Made by a program: the position numbers and the translations under genes
The notes under the pieces: generated by a model
Databases searched by the model: none
What the model was told of the DNA's origin: nothing
Seen by the model: the letters and a program-made list of their open reading frames with translations, nothing else
Shown: piece after piece, positions 55,331 through 64,000 of the stretch
Position numbering within the stretch: position 1 is the stretch's first letter
Layout of the letters: each line of letters begins with the position of its first letter
Assembly (NCBI GenBank): GCA_003313425.1
Contig: NHZP01000023.1
Location: 248,001-312,000, forward strand
Length of the DNA stretch: 64,000 bases
Direction: 5' to 3'
Source of the DNA: Pseudopyrenochaeta lycopersici
Lineage: Eukaryota; Ascomycota; Dothideomycetes; Pleosporales; Pseudopyrenochaetaceae

Positions 55331-57364
55331 ATGAATAGGGCTGAGTTTAACATCGTAGAAGCCAGCATTCAAGACCACCGTCAAGCCCTCGATTCCGGAA
55401 AGATCAGCAGCCTGGAATTGACCATCAGCTACCTCAATCGCATCGCGGCTTACGACATTGGCTCGGGCCTCAATGCATTCACTGAATTCAATGACCAAGT
55501 TCTGAAAGAGGCAGCCGCATCCGATTCAAGGCGAGCCCAAGGACTACCACCACGACCACTTGAGGGTATCCCTTACACGCTCAAAGACAGCTACAAGTAT
55601 GCTGGCTTAAGTGTCACTAATGGGTCTCCGGCCCTCGCAGGGCTGATGTCAAATGAAGACTCAACGATTGCGAGAAGGCTCAGAGATGCTGGAGCGGTAC
55701 TGATTGGGAAGACGAATATGCCTCCCATGGCTGCGGGAGGGATGCAAAGAGGCATGTACGGTCGTGCGGAGTCGCCGTACAATTCAAAGTATCTCACTGC
55801 AGCCTTCTCATCTGGGTCTTCGAACGGTGCAGCAGCAACATCAACAGCATCGAGCATGGCTGTCTTTGGTATGGGCAGTGAGACTGTGAGCAGTGGTCGT
55901 AGCCCAGCGTCGAACAATGCCCTAGTTTGCTATACACCGTCAAGAGGTGTCCTCAGTTGCCGCGGCCTCTGGCCACTATATGTCACCTGTGACGTGCCAG
56001 TTCCGTACGCGCGGTCAGTGACCGACCTGCTTGAGATTCTGAACGTGATTGCGACGCCGGATGAGGAGACCAAAGGGGACTTCTGGCGCGAGCAAACCCA
56101 TGTGCCTATCCCCAAGCTGCAAAAGACTGATTACACGTCACTACACAAAGCCGACGCATTAAAAGGAAAGAGAGTCGGCGTGCCGAAAATCTATGTCGGC
56201 CAACAAGATTCTGATCCACACGCGAAGCACGTCTACGTGTCGGAAGAAGCCATCAAGGTGTGGCAGCAGACAGCAAAGGACCTGGAAGCACTAGGTGCAG
56301 AAGTCGTGTACACAGATTTCCCACTTGTAACAAATTACGAAAATGACTCCATTTCCGGAGAAGCGAACAATGTCGTGGGCGCACCGTCAGATTGGAATCG
56401 AGTCGAGCGCGGCATTCTCATTGCAAAAGCATGGAATGACTTCCTCGAGAGCAACGGCGACCAAAATCTTAAGAACCTAGCAGACATCAAGAACCCTGCA
56501 ATGCTGTTTCCGAAGCCCTTGAACTACGTACCGGATACATTTCTTGAAGTTCGGAACTGGATCGACTACGCTGGGCTGCCTTTGCTTGTAGAAAAAATCA
56601 AAGATATCTCGATATACGATCTCCCCGGCCTCTCCCAGGCAGTCAAATCTCTCGAAGCGCAACGGAAGCGTGATCTCGAGGACTGGATGGACAAGAATAA
56701 TCTAGACGTCGTTGCGTTCCCGGCGCAAGGGGATGTCGGCCTTTCCGATCTCGAGGTCAACCTTGAAAGCGCGAAGCACAGTCTTCAGAACGGTGTAAAG
56801 TACTCCAACGGCAATCGAGCGATTCGTCATCTGGGAGTGCCCACCGTCAGTGTGCCCATGGGTGTCTTGAGCGAGAAAGGCATGCCGGTCAATCTGACGT
56901 TTGCGGGCAAAGCATATGACGATGCAAAGTTGTTGGAATTCGCATACGCATACGAGAAAGCCACTAAGAGGCGTATCAGTCCGCCTCTGACACCTGCATT
57001 GTCGACAGACACAGTGTCATCCAGGAACCAAACGTCACCCAGCAACAACGGCCGTCTCAACCTCAACGCAGGTATTCACACAGCCAAACAAAGCGACGGC
57101 AGTCTTCAACTTGATTTCTCCGGCACTTTGTCAGCCGACGTCGCGGATAGAACCCTGCATATTTTCATTGATGGACAGGAAGCATATCATGGCAAGAACA
57201 ATACAGAGAGCTGGAAGGTTACATTAAAACATACACCGAAGCAACCCATTTGTCTGGGATGGGATTTGAAGCCGCTAAAAGAAAAGGAGTTGATCGCTCT
57301 GGTTATTGCAAGAGGGAATGGAGGCGCTGTGGAGGCGGAAGTACTATGGGTGCCAGCAGCTTGA
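55331..57364 (+). CDS. Amidase-signature hydrolase with an extra C-terminal domain, 677 aa
   Basis: Open from 55331 to 57364. The catalytic triad of the amidase signature family is visible: K85 in 'PLEGIPYTLKDSY', the cis-Ser S164 in 'FSSGSSNGAA', and the nucleophile S188 in 'GSETVSSGRSPAS'. The usual GGSSGG and GTDTGGS blocks are altered. The amidase core spans about residues 5-565 (ending 'PVNLTFAGKAYDDAKLLEFAYAYE'). A Ser/Thr linker then leads to about 100 residues rich in beta-type sequence (LQLDFSGTLSADVADRTLHI) not normal for the family. A longer start is possible: ATG at 55266-55268, a GC-AG intron (55269-55315), and five more codons in frame. It cleaves amides or esters; the substrate is not predictable. 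Confidence 0.88.
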   Translation: MNRAEFNIVEASIQDHRQALDSGKISSLELTISYLNRIAAYDIGSGLNAFTEFNDQVLKEAAASDSRRAQGLPPRPLEGIPYTLKDSYKYAGLSVTNGSPALAGLMSNEDSTIARRLRDAGAVLIGKTNMPPMAAGGMQRGMYGRAESPYNSKYLTAAFSSGSSNGAAATSTASSMAVFGMGSETVSSGRSPASNNALVCYTPSRGVLSCRGLWPLYVTCDVPVPYARSVTDLLEILNVIATPDEETKGDFWREQTHVPIPKLQKTDYTSLHKADALKGKRVGVPKIYVGQQDSDPHAKHVYVSEEAIKVWQQTAKDLEALGAEVVYTDFPLVTNYENDSISGEANNVVGAPSDWNRVERGILIAKAWNDFLESNGDQNLKNLADIKNPAMLFPKPLNYVPDTFLEVRNWIDYAGLPLLVEKIKDISIYDLPGLSQAVKSLEAQRKRDLEDWMDKNNLDVVAFPAQGDVGLSDLEVNLESAKHSLQNGVKYSNGNRAIRHLGVPTVSVPMGVLSEKGMPVNLTFAGKAYDDAKLLEFAYAYEKATKRRISPPLTPALSTDTVSSRNQTSPSNNGRLNLNAGIHTAKQSDGSLQLDFSGTLSADVADRTLHIFIDGQEAYHGKNNTESWKVTLKHTPKQPICLGWDLKPLKEKELIALVIARGNGGAVEAEVLWVPAA

Positions 57365-57497
57365 GAAGGTAACAGTCACAAGCCATATTCAGACGGACAC
57401 TGTATCTACAAGCAGATCAGGCTCAGATTAAAAACCTAAATATCCAAAAGCACCATTCAACACCACCAACAAGCGCACTGCCTTGCTTCAGTCCCCC

Positions 57498-58679
57498 TTA
57501 ATTAACCATGACGTTCCCCGGCAGCTGCGTAAGCCACCCATCAAACTTCTCCCCAACGAAATCCTTAACCGTACACTTGTTCTGCGTGGCGATATTCTGC
57601 TTCTTCAGCGTCGGCGCACTCACATAATTCCTCCCATCCATCGCCTTCTGCAAACTATCATCCTTCCAGCCAAACAGGTAATCTGCATGCGTCGAATACC
57701 CCGTCTTATCCCCACTGCTCCACACAAACGGCTGGCTCCCGTCCGCCGGCCAGTCCGCCTTATTGTTAAACGCCTTGGTGTCCCACACCGTCTCCAGCAG
57801 GATCTGCGGCAGCCGAACTGGATGGCTCGCCGGACAGCGGCCTCCGCTTTCAAACGTGCCTGTCTCCGGGTACGCGACGTGTTCTCTGTGGTTGGGGCTG
57901 TCGAGATTCACACCGTCCCAGCACGTCGGGAAACGGTGGTTAATCATGATCCCCGCGGGGCAGGCTGCCTTTGGGAAGTCGAGCGTCTCGGGCTCCCGCG
58001 TGCCCTCGTTTTGCATGCAGATGTAGGTTAGCTGGCGGAAGTCGCGCGCGGCTTCGCGGTCCCGGTACGACACGTCGCCGATTAGCATGCGGAAACCAGG
58101 TTTGAAGGCGGTAACTTTGCTGGCTTGCGCCGTGTCGAAGAGGGCGTCTGTCATGTAATACACGACCTTTGCGCTGGTTAACTGAGTTCTGGTCAGGGAA
58201 TGGTGGAGGTCATACCATGCCGCCCTGGGTGCCTTCGAAGCCTTGCTGTGCTCGCTGTGGGACGCGCTTGAACGTGCCATTCTTTGCGCGGAAGTAAATC
58301 ACTGCGGTCCAGTAGTTACCTAGTTACTGTGTCAGTGAACGTGTCGAGTCGAATCCCTCTAATCATACGCACTGAAGTCCTCGCTGAATTCGCAGCTTGT
58401 GCAAGTCGATTGCTTTGCAAGGTCATGCCCCTTCTGGGGATCCATGGTCACATTGAAGGAGTTCTACTGGCGCGTCAATACTGCAGTATGTTTCAATATA
58501 CGATGTTGATTGGAACCTACTCCCCCGATGATCTGGTGAAGATGCGGCGACGGATTAGAGCCCGGATTGACCAAGGGGTCCAAACGCTGGACGGTCAGCT
58601 GTGCGCATCCGAAGCGCAACAGACCCGCCCTTGTAGGAGCAAAAAGTCCCAAAGCAGTGATGAGGGCGTTCAACTTCAT
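57498..58679 (-). CDS. Secreted DUF1996 protein, 340 aa, four exons
   Basis: Exons on the minus strand are 58679-58521, 58463-58373, 58319-58216 and 58166-57498; introns are 57, 53 and 49 nt. A signal peptide (LNALITALGLFAPTRA) is followed by 'LLRFGCAQLTVQRLDPLVNPG', then 'HLHQIIGG|NSFNVTM', and the mid block 'CTSCEFSEDFSNYWTAVIYF'. Next are 'GTQGGM|VVYYMTDAL' and 'CPAGIMINHRFPTCWDGVNLD', with paired cysteines and a His-rich 'HREHVAYP'. These are the DUF1996 hallmarks, found singly or with WSC domains. DUF1996 proteins are exported; some are reported at cell walls or vacuoles. The last acceptor (AAAG|GTC) was chosen because it keeps both frame and the family's GGM-V-YYM sequence. Confidence 0.9.
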
Positions 58680-59306
58680 GATGTCTCTGTGGTGTACTAA
58701 GTTCGCAGAGATGCTGATATGCTGGGAAGGACGCAGAGATACAAGATATGAACCGTCACTGTTATCATGGTGTTGACGGCATACCCCCGGGGACCACAGC
58801 AACTGCCGTCTGGGATGAGCATCGACATCAAAAGCCGATATCTGGGGTAATGTAAGTCAATATCGCGTAGCGAATGCGCGTTTCTCCGCCAAGAAGGATT
58901 GAATGACTCGCCTCGCGAAGAGCAACTCAACATATACGCACTGCCTTGATTGGCTGAATAAATCCTCAACAGACAACATCGTGACGAAAATCGAAAGAGT
59001 TTCTAGTGAAATGCATTTACGGGAACATCCTACCGACCCCCCTATATACTGAAAGTGGGCGTCAACAATGCCACGTGCTTCTATACCTGGTATCACCCCT
59101 CGATAGAAGCAGACATAAAATAGCAGAATATATGGAAATAGTGGGTCTGTGATAGCACAGTTTCGGTTGTATCAAGCCGCACACTAAATCTTGCCAAACA
59201 GGCATCGATAAATGAGCTAGACAATCTTTGGTACACAGAATTCCTTTTTCACCGATTCACTTCGACTGCACACCTCGCCCAACTGCTGCCTTTCCAAATC
59301 GCAGAC
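58680..59306. promoter_or_regulatory. Divergent promoter region, 627 bp
   Basis: It lies between the DUF1996 gene (minus) and the small secreted protein gene (plus). A pyrimidine-rich leader precedes 59307. No defined site recognised. Confidence 0.4.
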
Positions 59307-59638
59307 ATGAAGCTCTCCTTCCATCTAATTGCTCTCTTCTCCGCCTTAGTTTCTGGCCAAACGTATCAAGAATGTACTGCGGAAGTTGCGCGAACAGACG
59401 ACTGCGCAGCCGTTATTAACGCCAACGCTTGCTACAACAAGTTTCGATTCACGAACGGGCAGGCACTGACATGTATCGATGGGAACGATAATACAGTGAA
59501 ACAGAAGAAGGTAAGTAAATGAAGTAGGGTTCGAAATGGGTGGCTAGGCTAATGAAACTCGCCGCGTAGGTGTGCAAATGCTGCAGTTGTGTTGGTAAAG
59601 TGATGTGCGATTGGGCTACAAAGCAAAAGTACTGCTAA
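59307..59638 (+). CDS. Small secreted cysteine-rich protein, 90 aa (effector-like)
   Basis: Exons are 59307-59510 and 59570-59638; the 59-nt intron (GTAAGT...GTAG) joins 'KQKK' to 'VCKCC'. A classical signal peptide (FHLIALFSALVSG) ends near residue 18. The mature part of about 72 residues has 10 cysteines: four spaced singly in exon 1 (QEC, DDC, NAC, LTC) and six in exon 2 (VCKCCSCVGKVMCDW...YC). The length, signal and Cys content fit a candidate effector or antimicrobial-type protein of a host-associated fungus. No known family is recognised. The second exon is too short to appear as an ORF by itself. Confidence 0.85.
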
Positions 59639-61034
59639 ATGCCAGCTTGAACGAGCATTGACATGTGTTTCTATGATATAATTTGATAGCGACGATATGT
59701 ATGCTGAAGAAGTATGTGTTTGCATGGCGCTGGCCATCGTACGCTGGGATGGTGCGTATGGGCAGCTGGATGGTGTTGCTGGCAGCGGACCTCTATGACG
59801 GGGACTCAACAATACTTAACCTGTTCACACATTCTAAATATCATACTAGATATAAAATAGGTTGTTCAGAGTCTCATCATCCAAGTGAACGTAGGAAGTA
59901 CGAATTATACACTTCATAGTAATCTTCTTGCCACTCGGTATAAGGTGTGGGATGTTGACAGGTTCTGGGGAGAAGATAAGCAGTTAAGCTCCTATTTTCC
60001 AATGACATGAAACATTCTTCGTCTAAGGAAGTAGTTATATCATAAGGTTGCTGAAATACCGTACGCTCAGCTCCGTGCTGATCAGACATGTTTTACGAAC
60101 CCGCAGGGCTGTCCTCCACCACTGTCGGCCACAGACCTGGCCTCCATCCGGTCTACCTTCTCGAAAAACTCTTATATTTGTGACGTTCCTCAGAGCCTTT
60201 TCGGAACACCATATATTTCGAGTCTGTGATTTGGGAGGAAAACAATTACAGTCATATTTCTGCCGTCAGGGTTATTACGGACAGCAAAGCAATGAATGCC
60301 AAACAAAATGATAACTTTATTTGCTCAAAAATCAACATTGTCAGCTTCAATGACGTTGCTGAGCAATGTTGTGAGAATTGAGACAGCTGCAAGTGGAACA
60401 AGTACGGCTACGTCTGGCACTGTGTGAGTCGCCGACCAATCAGAGGCGCAGAAAGGTCCTTCAGCACCTCAGATGTTCGACTGTGGTGACCAAATCTCAG
60501 CCCTCGCATGGTCTCACAGCGACACAACTATACGATACTGTTTAATATTTCAACTTCCACTATTACACATATAATACGGTTTTCGCAGTCCAAAACTACG
60601 CTTTGCGGATCGCGCATTTTATCTAACGCTGTGCGTCATTGCCGGTCAGGGTGGCCACTTGCTAGGCTTTTCAGACTCGACCAGTCGTTCTAACAGCAGT
60701 CGCTCGAAGTATACTTATAGCGAATGAATTAGCTACAATGAATCAGGCTTTCAAAAATCGAAACAACGGCATCTGTAGAGATTTAGTTATACTTTAGATT
60801 GATGAGCACCTTAATTTTCCTTCTTCTCTAGTATCTTAGTAGCCTTACTATTAAGATTATTATAAAACTTGTTAAGAACCTTATTTAAGGTCTATAAGTT
60901 ATATATTACTCTCTATAATTAGTAGAATCTACTAGTAAAAGAATAGTAAACTACGGCCGAAACGTTTACAGGTCGATGTTTTGTTCTTCTGCTTTCGCAC
61001 ATTCACTCCAGCCAGCTAAATATCACATAAATTT
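59639..61034. other. Gene-free region with an AT-rich patch
   Basis: Two overlapping frames (60089-59877 minus, 70 residues; 60048-60311 plus) are not recognisable. A hairpin-like inverted repeat lies at 60333-60371. A TpA-rich patch runs from about 60760 to 60955, similar in style to the block at the right edge. Confidence 0.5.
60333..60371. repeat. Imperfect inverted repeat
   Basis: CAACATTG (60333-60340) pairs with CAATGTTG (60364-60371); the inner CAGC/GCTG extends the stem after a small bulge. Confidence 0.5.
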
Positions 61035-62970
61035 TCAACTTCCTCTCATTCCACCACGGCCTCTTCCCCACCCTCCTCGTCCCTTGCCGCCACGCCAATG
61101 CGTATATTCATATGGACTTTGTTTCGCCTCTAGGAATCCTTCGTCATCCCAAGCCCATTTCTCATCCTTCTCAATAAGCTCCATCACTTTCTCGCCATCA
61201 TTATTCGCGACCAATCTGTCAGCGCCCCTTCGCAACAAGAGATTAAAAGTCTCCGTATTATATGACTGGTAACGGTAGCACAGTTTATACAAAAGATGTA
61301 GTGACGTTGAGCCCGTGACGTCTTTGGCATTCACTTCAATTCCATTTTCGAGTATGATTTCTAGGATACTTGAGATGAAGGGCAATGTTGTTACTTTGGC
61401 CCTGGAACAAGCTGCGTGTAATATTGTTTCGCCTTCCGTAGTGACGGCATGGGCGTCTGCGCCATGGTCAATGAGATACCGCACGGCCTCAACGCTGGGA
61501 TGTGCGTGCTGCATTGTGCAACGCTGTTTCGGCATCCGCGTTGACAGCCCGCACATTTGCACCATGCTCGACAAAATAACGAACAAGCTCGGTGTCACCC
61601 AAGCGGGCTGCACCGTGCAGTACGGTCTGGCCGTCAGTTGTAGCTGCACGAATATTTGCTCCTTGCTCAAGGAGAATCTTTGCGACTTCTAGGCGTGAAG
61701 TTCCAGTGTAAAGATTGGGAGAAAAAGGGAAACCTTCGAAATCGTCCTTTTCATCGCAAGTGCTATAGAGAAGCGGTGTCCATCCAGCCATAGCAGCTTC
61801 ATCAACCATCGCGCCGTTCGATAGCAGAAACTGAATGACATCCAGACGTCCAATTTTGCAAGCCATATGGAGCGGTGTCATGCCATACTTGTCTTTTGCA
61901 AATAGGTTCGCGCCATGCTGGTGAAGTATCTCTGCAAGAGCTCGGTTCGCAGCATAGTGTATCGGCGTTCTGAGCGCCCGATCTGTGTGGTTTACGTCTG
62001 CTCCAGCGGTGATGGAAGCCTCCGTGAGGCTAAGATCGTTATTCTGACTGCTTACGATACCGAATAGGGGGGTGTGACCTCCCTCGGTTTGACTGTCTTG
62101 ACGCAGCCCATTCTCCAAGAGAAAACGAGTGATATAATGGTCTCCGGCAGCTATCCAGAAAGCACTATTCCGAGTTCCTAGGTGATTAGCATTCACATCA
62201 GCACCAGCTGCGACCAATTTTTCCATGATGATGGGGAACCGTCCGGGATTCGCGGTAGTTCTCCAGCGGCATTCGTCGATACAAATATAATCCAGGTCAA
62301 CGGCGGAAGCAAGTGCATGGCCCAAGGCAGCTCGATCTTCAAGAGCATTTCTGTCCGGAAAGCTGTTCACACGCGTGAGGAGGAATTCGACAGCCTCCAA
62401 GTGCCAGCAACACGCCGCTCGACCCAGAGCTGACCTTACACCATCCAGTCTTGAACAATCGGAGAGACCATCCTCAGGCAGCTTTTCTAAGATCGTTTGC
62501 ATGCAGTCTACAAAATTCAGCGATGCAGATTTCTCGAGTGCGCTAGCTGGGATCTTTAGTCCAGTATCGATTAATGCGGCCATAGCATGTTGAGCACCCA
62601 TCCATGCAGCAAGATCCACAGCATTAAAAGGCGGTTGTAGTGCAGAGTCTATAGTGTCTTCTAACGTGGGATCTGCTCCAGCTAATAGGAGCAAACGAAC
62701 AGCCTCTGCATGGTTGCCTCAGATCGCAAGATGCAGTGACGTACAATCGTAATAGTTTCGAGCATCAATATCCTCGCAAGTGGGAATGAGGGATACTAAT
62801 GAGGCAATCTCTCCTTTGTATGCAGCTTTGTGGATGGGTAAGTCGCTATCGTGCAGTGGACATTGCTCCTCAGATGGACGTTCGTAGAGCAGATCCCGCT
62901 CTACGCCTGAAGTATCCGCCAGCTCCACGGAATCGATTCGTTCGGAAACATCTGGGTTTGCTTCAGACAT
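61035..62970 (-). pseudogene. Ankyrin-repeat gene with a premature stop and a frameshift
   Basis: Minus strand, ATG at 62970. The protein starts with an acidic 40-residue region, then ankyrin repeats throughout (DLPIHKAAYKGEIASLVSL, CTSLHLAI, LLLLAGADP, TPIHYAANRALAEILHQHGAN, GMTPLHMACKIGRLDVIQFLL, TVLHGAARLGDTELVRYFV, LLRRGAD), ending in a Gly/Arg-rich tail. At 62719-62721 a TGA interrupts a repeat between 'SLHLAI' and 'GNHAEAVRLLL' in the same frame; the consensus expects a polar residue, and CGA to TGA would explain it. Near 61490-61515 the frame changes between 'ALHNAAR' and 'HPSVEAVRYLIDHGAD'. A 46-nt intron could bridge the second lesion at the cost of half a repeat, but no intron removes the stop. 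About 645 residues if intact. Confidence 0.7.
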
Positions 62971-63290
62971 CTGTAAAGCGATTCGATGAAAGCCACGTAA
63001 ATTGCCGATAGAAACCGACAGTCTGTGAGTATGACTAGTAGACACGCAAAAGTAGTGCAAGTATTCTAGGCCATAATCCTGACGAAAACGCCTTGTGATT
63101 CGTGTATGAGAGGGAAAGAAGAAAAGCGGCCCGCTGTACCTTTTGAGGTCTTTGGTGGCGACTCTTATTCTCATTTAAGTGTTCCAAGATTAGTGCGCGT
63201 GAAGCCGAAGGGGTGACCCTGCAAGGCATGACTGTGCCGCAATGTAACGTGCATCCCTTCGTAACGGAACAACCGCCATAACGGACAAAA
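62971..63290. other. Upstream flank of the ankyrin pseudogene
   Basis: Normal-composition sequence with open frames upstream of 62970 that lack recognisable features. It ends abruptly at the AT-rich block. Confidence 0.45.
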
Positions 63291-63968
63291 TTGTAGGTAC
63301 TTAGACTTTGCAGTAATGTAAAAATCTATACGCGCGTTAATAATCTAAAATTCCTCTTACCCTACATACTAAGATAACCCCTAAACTTATCTATATATAT
63401 CTATATAAAAATTATAGTTATATAGTAACTTACTCTTCTAATCTATAAAGAGACTTTCTTTATAGTAATAATAAACTTCTCTTAATAGAAAGCTACTACT
63501 ATTATTTCTATCTATTATAATATATTTATAGCTTTTATATATATCTAAAAATCTAATAAAAATACTTAAAAGCTATAATTAGCTATAAAGGCTAATCTAA
63601 GCGTAGATTTATATATAATTACTATATAAACTAGTACTTTTATTAAAAACTTTCTAATTAGAGTAATCTTTATTAAAGCTAATATAATATTACTTATTTA
63701 TAATTAAATCTAGCTTAGAATTAAGAGTAGTACTAAGATTTATATAGCTATAGTACTTATTAGTTAGCTAATATATTTTTAGTATTAAAGTAGTTAATAT
63801 AGCTATCTTATATATATTAAAATATAGTCTAATATATAATAACTTTAATAGCTTTCTTACTCTTAAGCTTTAAAACTTACTATTATTCTCTTTACTAACT
63901 AAATAAAAGACTTAATTAGGCTTACTATATACTTATATTTTAAGCTTACTTAAGCTAAATTTAGACTA
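63291..63968. repeat. Very AT-rich, TpA-rich block (RIP-like)
   Basis: About 680 bp made largely of TA, CTA, TTA and TAAT words with few G or C and no coding potential. The border to normal sequence is sharp on the left, and GC-normal sequence resumes for the last ~30 bases of the window. TpA excess is what RIP leaves in repeats; the original element cannot be identified. Confidence 0.7.
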
Positions 63969-64000
63969 ACGTGTTCCACCACTCGCCGGCCAACACCAGT

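Noticed and set aside
59877..60311. Overlapping small ORFs (70 and 87 codons) on opposite strands
   Set aside because: Neither has a family, signal peptide or intron support, and they overlap antisense.

Overview
The window is nuclear DNA of a filamentous ascomycete, most likely a Dothideomycete near Pleosporales. The order-level placement is inference from gene content and architecture. Evidence for a fungus: introns of about 45-95 nt with GT-AG ends and CTAAC/CTGAC-like branch sites; intron-rich genes on both strands without operons; and typical fungal families (Zn2Cys6 regulators, NmrA-like protein, CrnA-type nitrate transporter, Clr5-ankyrin protein, DUF1996 protein, PEX11-type peroxin). 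TpA-rich, nearly GC-free blocks suggest old repeat-induced point mutation (RIP). I rebuilt exon-intron models by hand by joining reading frames at splice sites; exon ends in the entries are inclusive.

Layout. 1-9 kb: the 3' end of an unidentified gene, an NmrA-like protein, a multi-pass membrane protein, a Clr5-ankyrin protein with a C-terminal zinc-finger-like motif, and the first of three related 'LPRELR' proteins. 10-20 kb: nitrate transporter with a 19-nt microexon and a promoter holding GATA sites, a PAQR/haemolysin-III receptor-like protein, the PKA catalytic subunit, a GT8/Gnt1-like protein without a visible DxD. 20-30 kb: Prp38, two tandem LPRELR proteins, a secreted/anchored Cys-rich protein, an NLR-like N-terminus plus ankyrin protein, a RING-H2 protein, and an SDR with 8-nt and 7-nt coding exons. 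30-33.7 kb is gene-poor. 33.8-38.5 kb: a cytochrome P450 and coronin.

39-47 kb: two divergent Zn2Cys6 regulators share a 670-bp promoter region and are flanked by decayed sequence: ankyrin relics on both sides, a duplicated and damaged copy of the first regulator's N-terminus, and another stop-ridden coding-like relic. The second regulator has an apparent frameshift. 47-64 kb: a large membrane protein, a tandem pair of small one-pass membrane proteins of an unrecognised family, a PEX11-family protein, an amidase with an extra C-terminal domain, a DUF1996 protein, a 90-residue secreted protein with 10 cysteines, an ankyrin gene with a premature stop and a frameshift, and a very AT-rich block to the right edge.

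Housekeeping genes (PKA, Prp38, coronin, PEX11, nitrate uptake) alternate with fast-evolving accessory families (ankyrin, LPRELR, small secreted and small membrane proteins). I see no coherent secondary-metabolite cluster, and no tRNA, rRNA or intact transposase. Most promising for novelty are the tandem membrane-protein pair, the microexons, the Clr5-ankyrin-zinc finger architecture, and the regulator pair with its decayed flanks.
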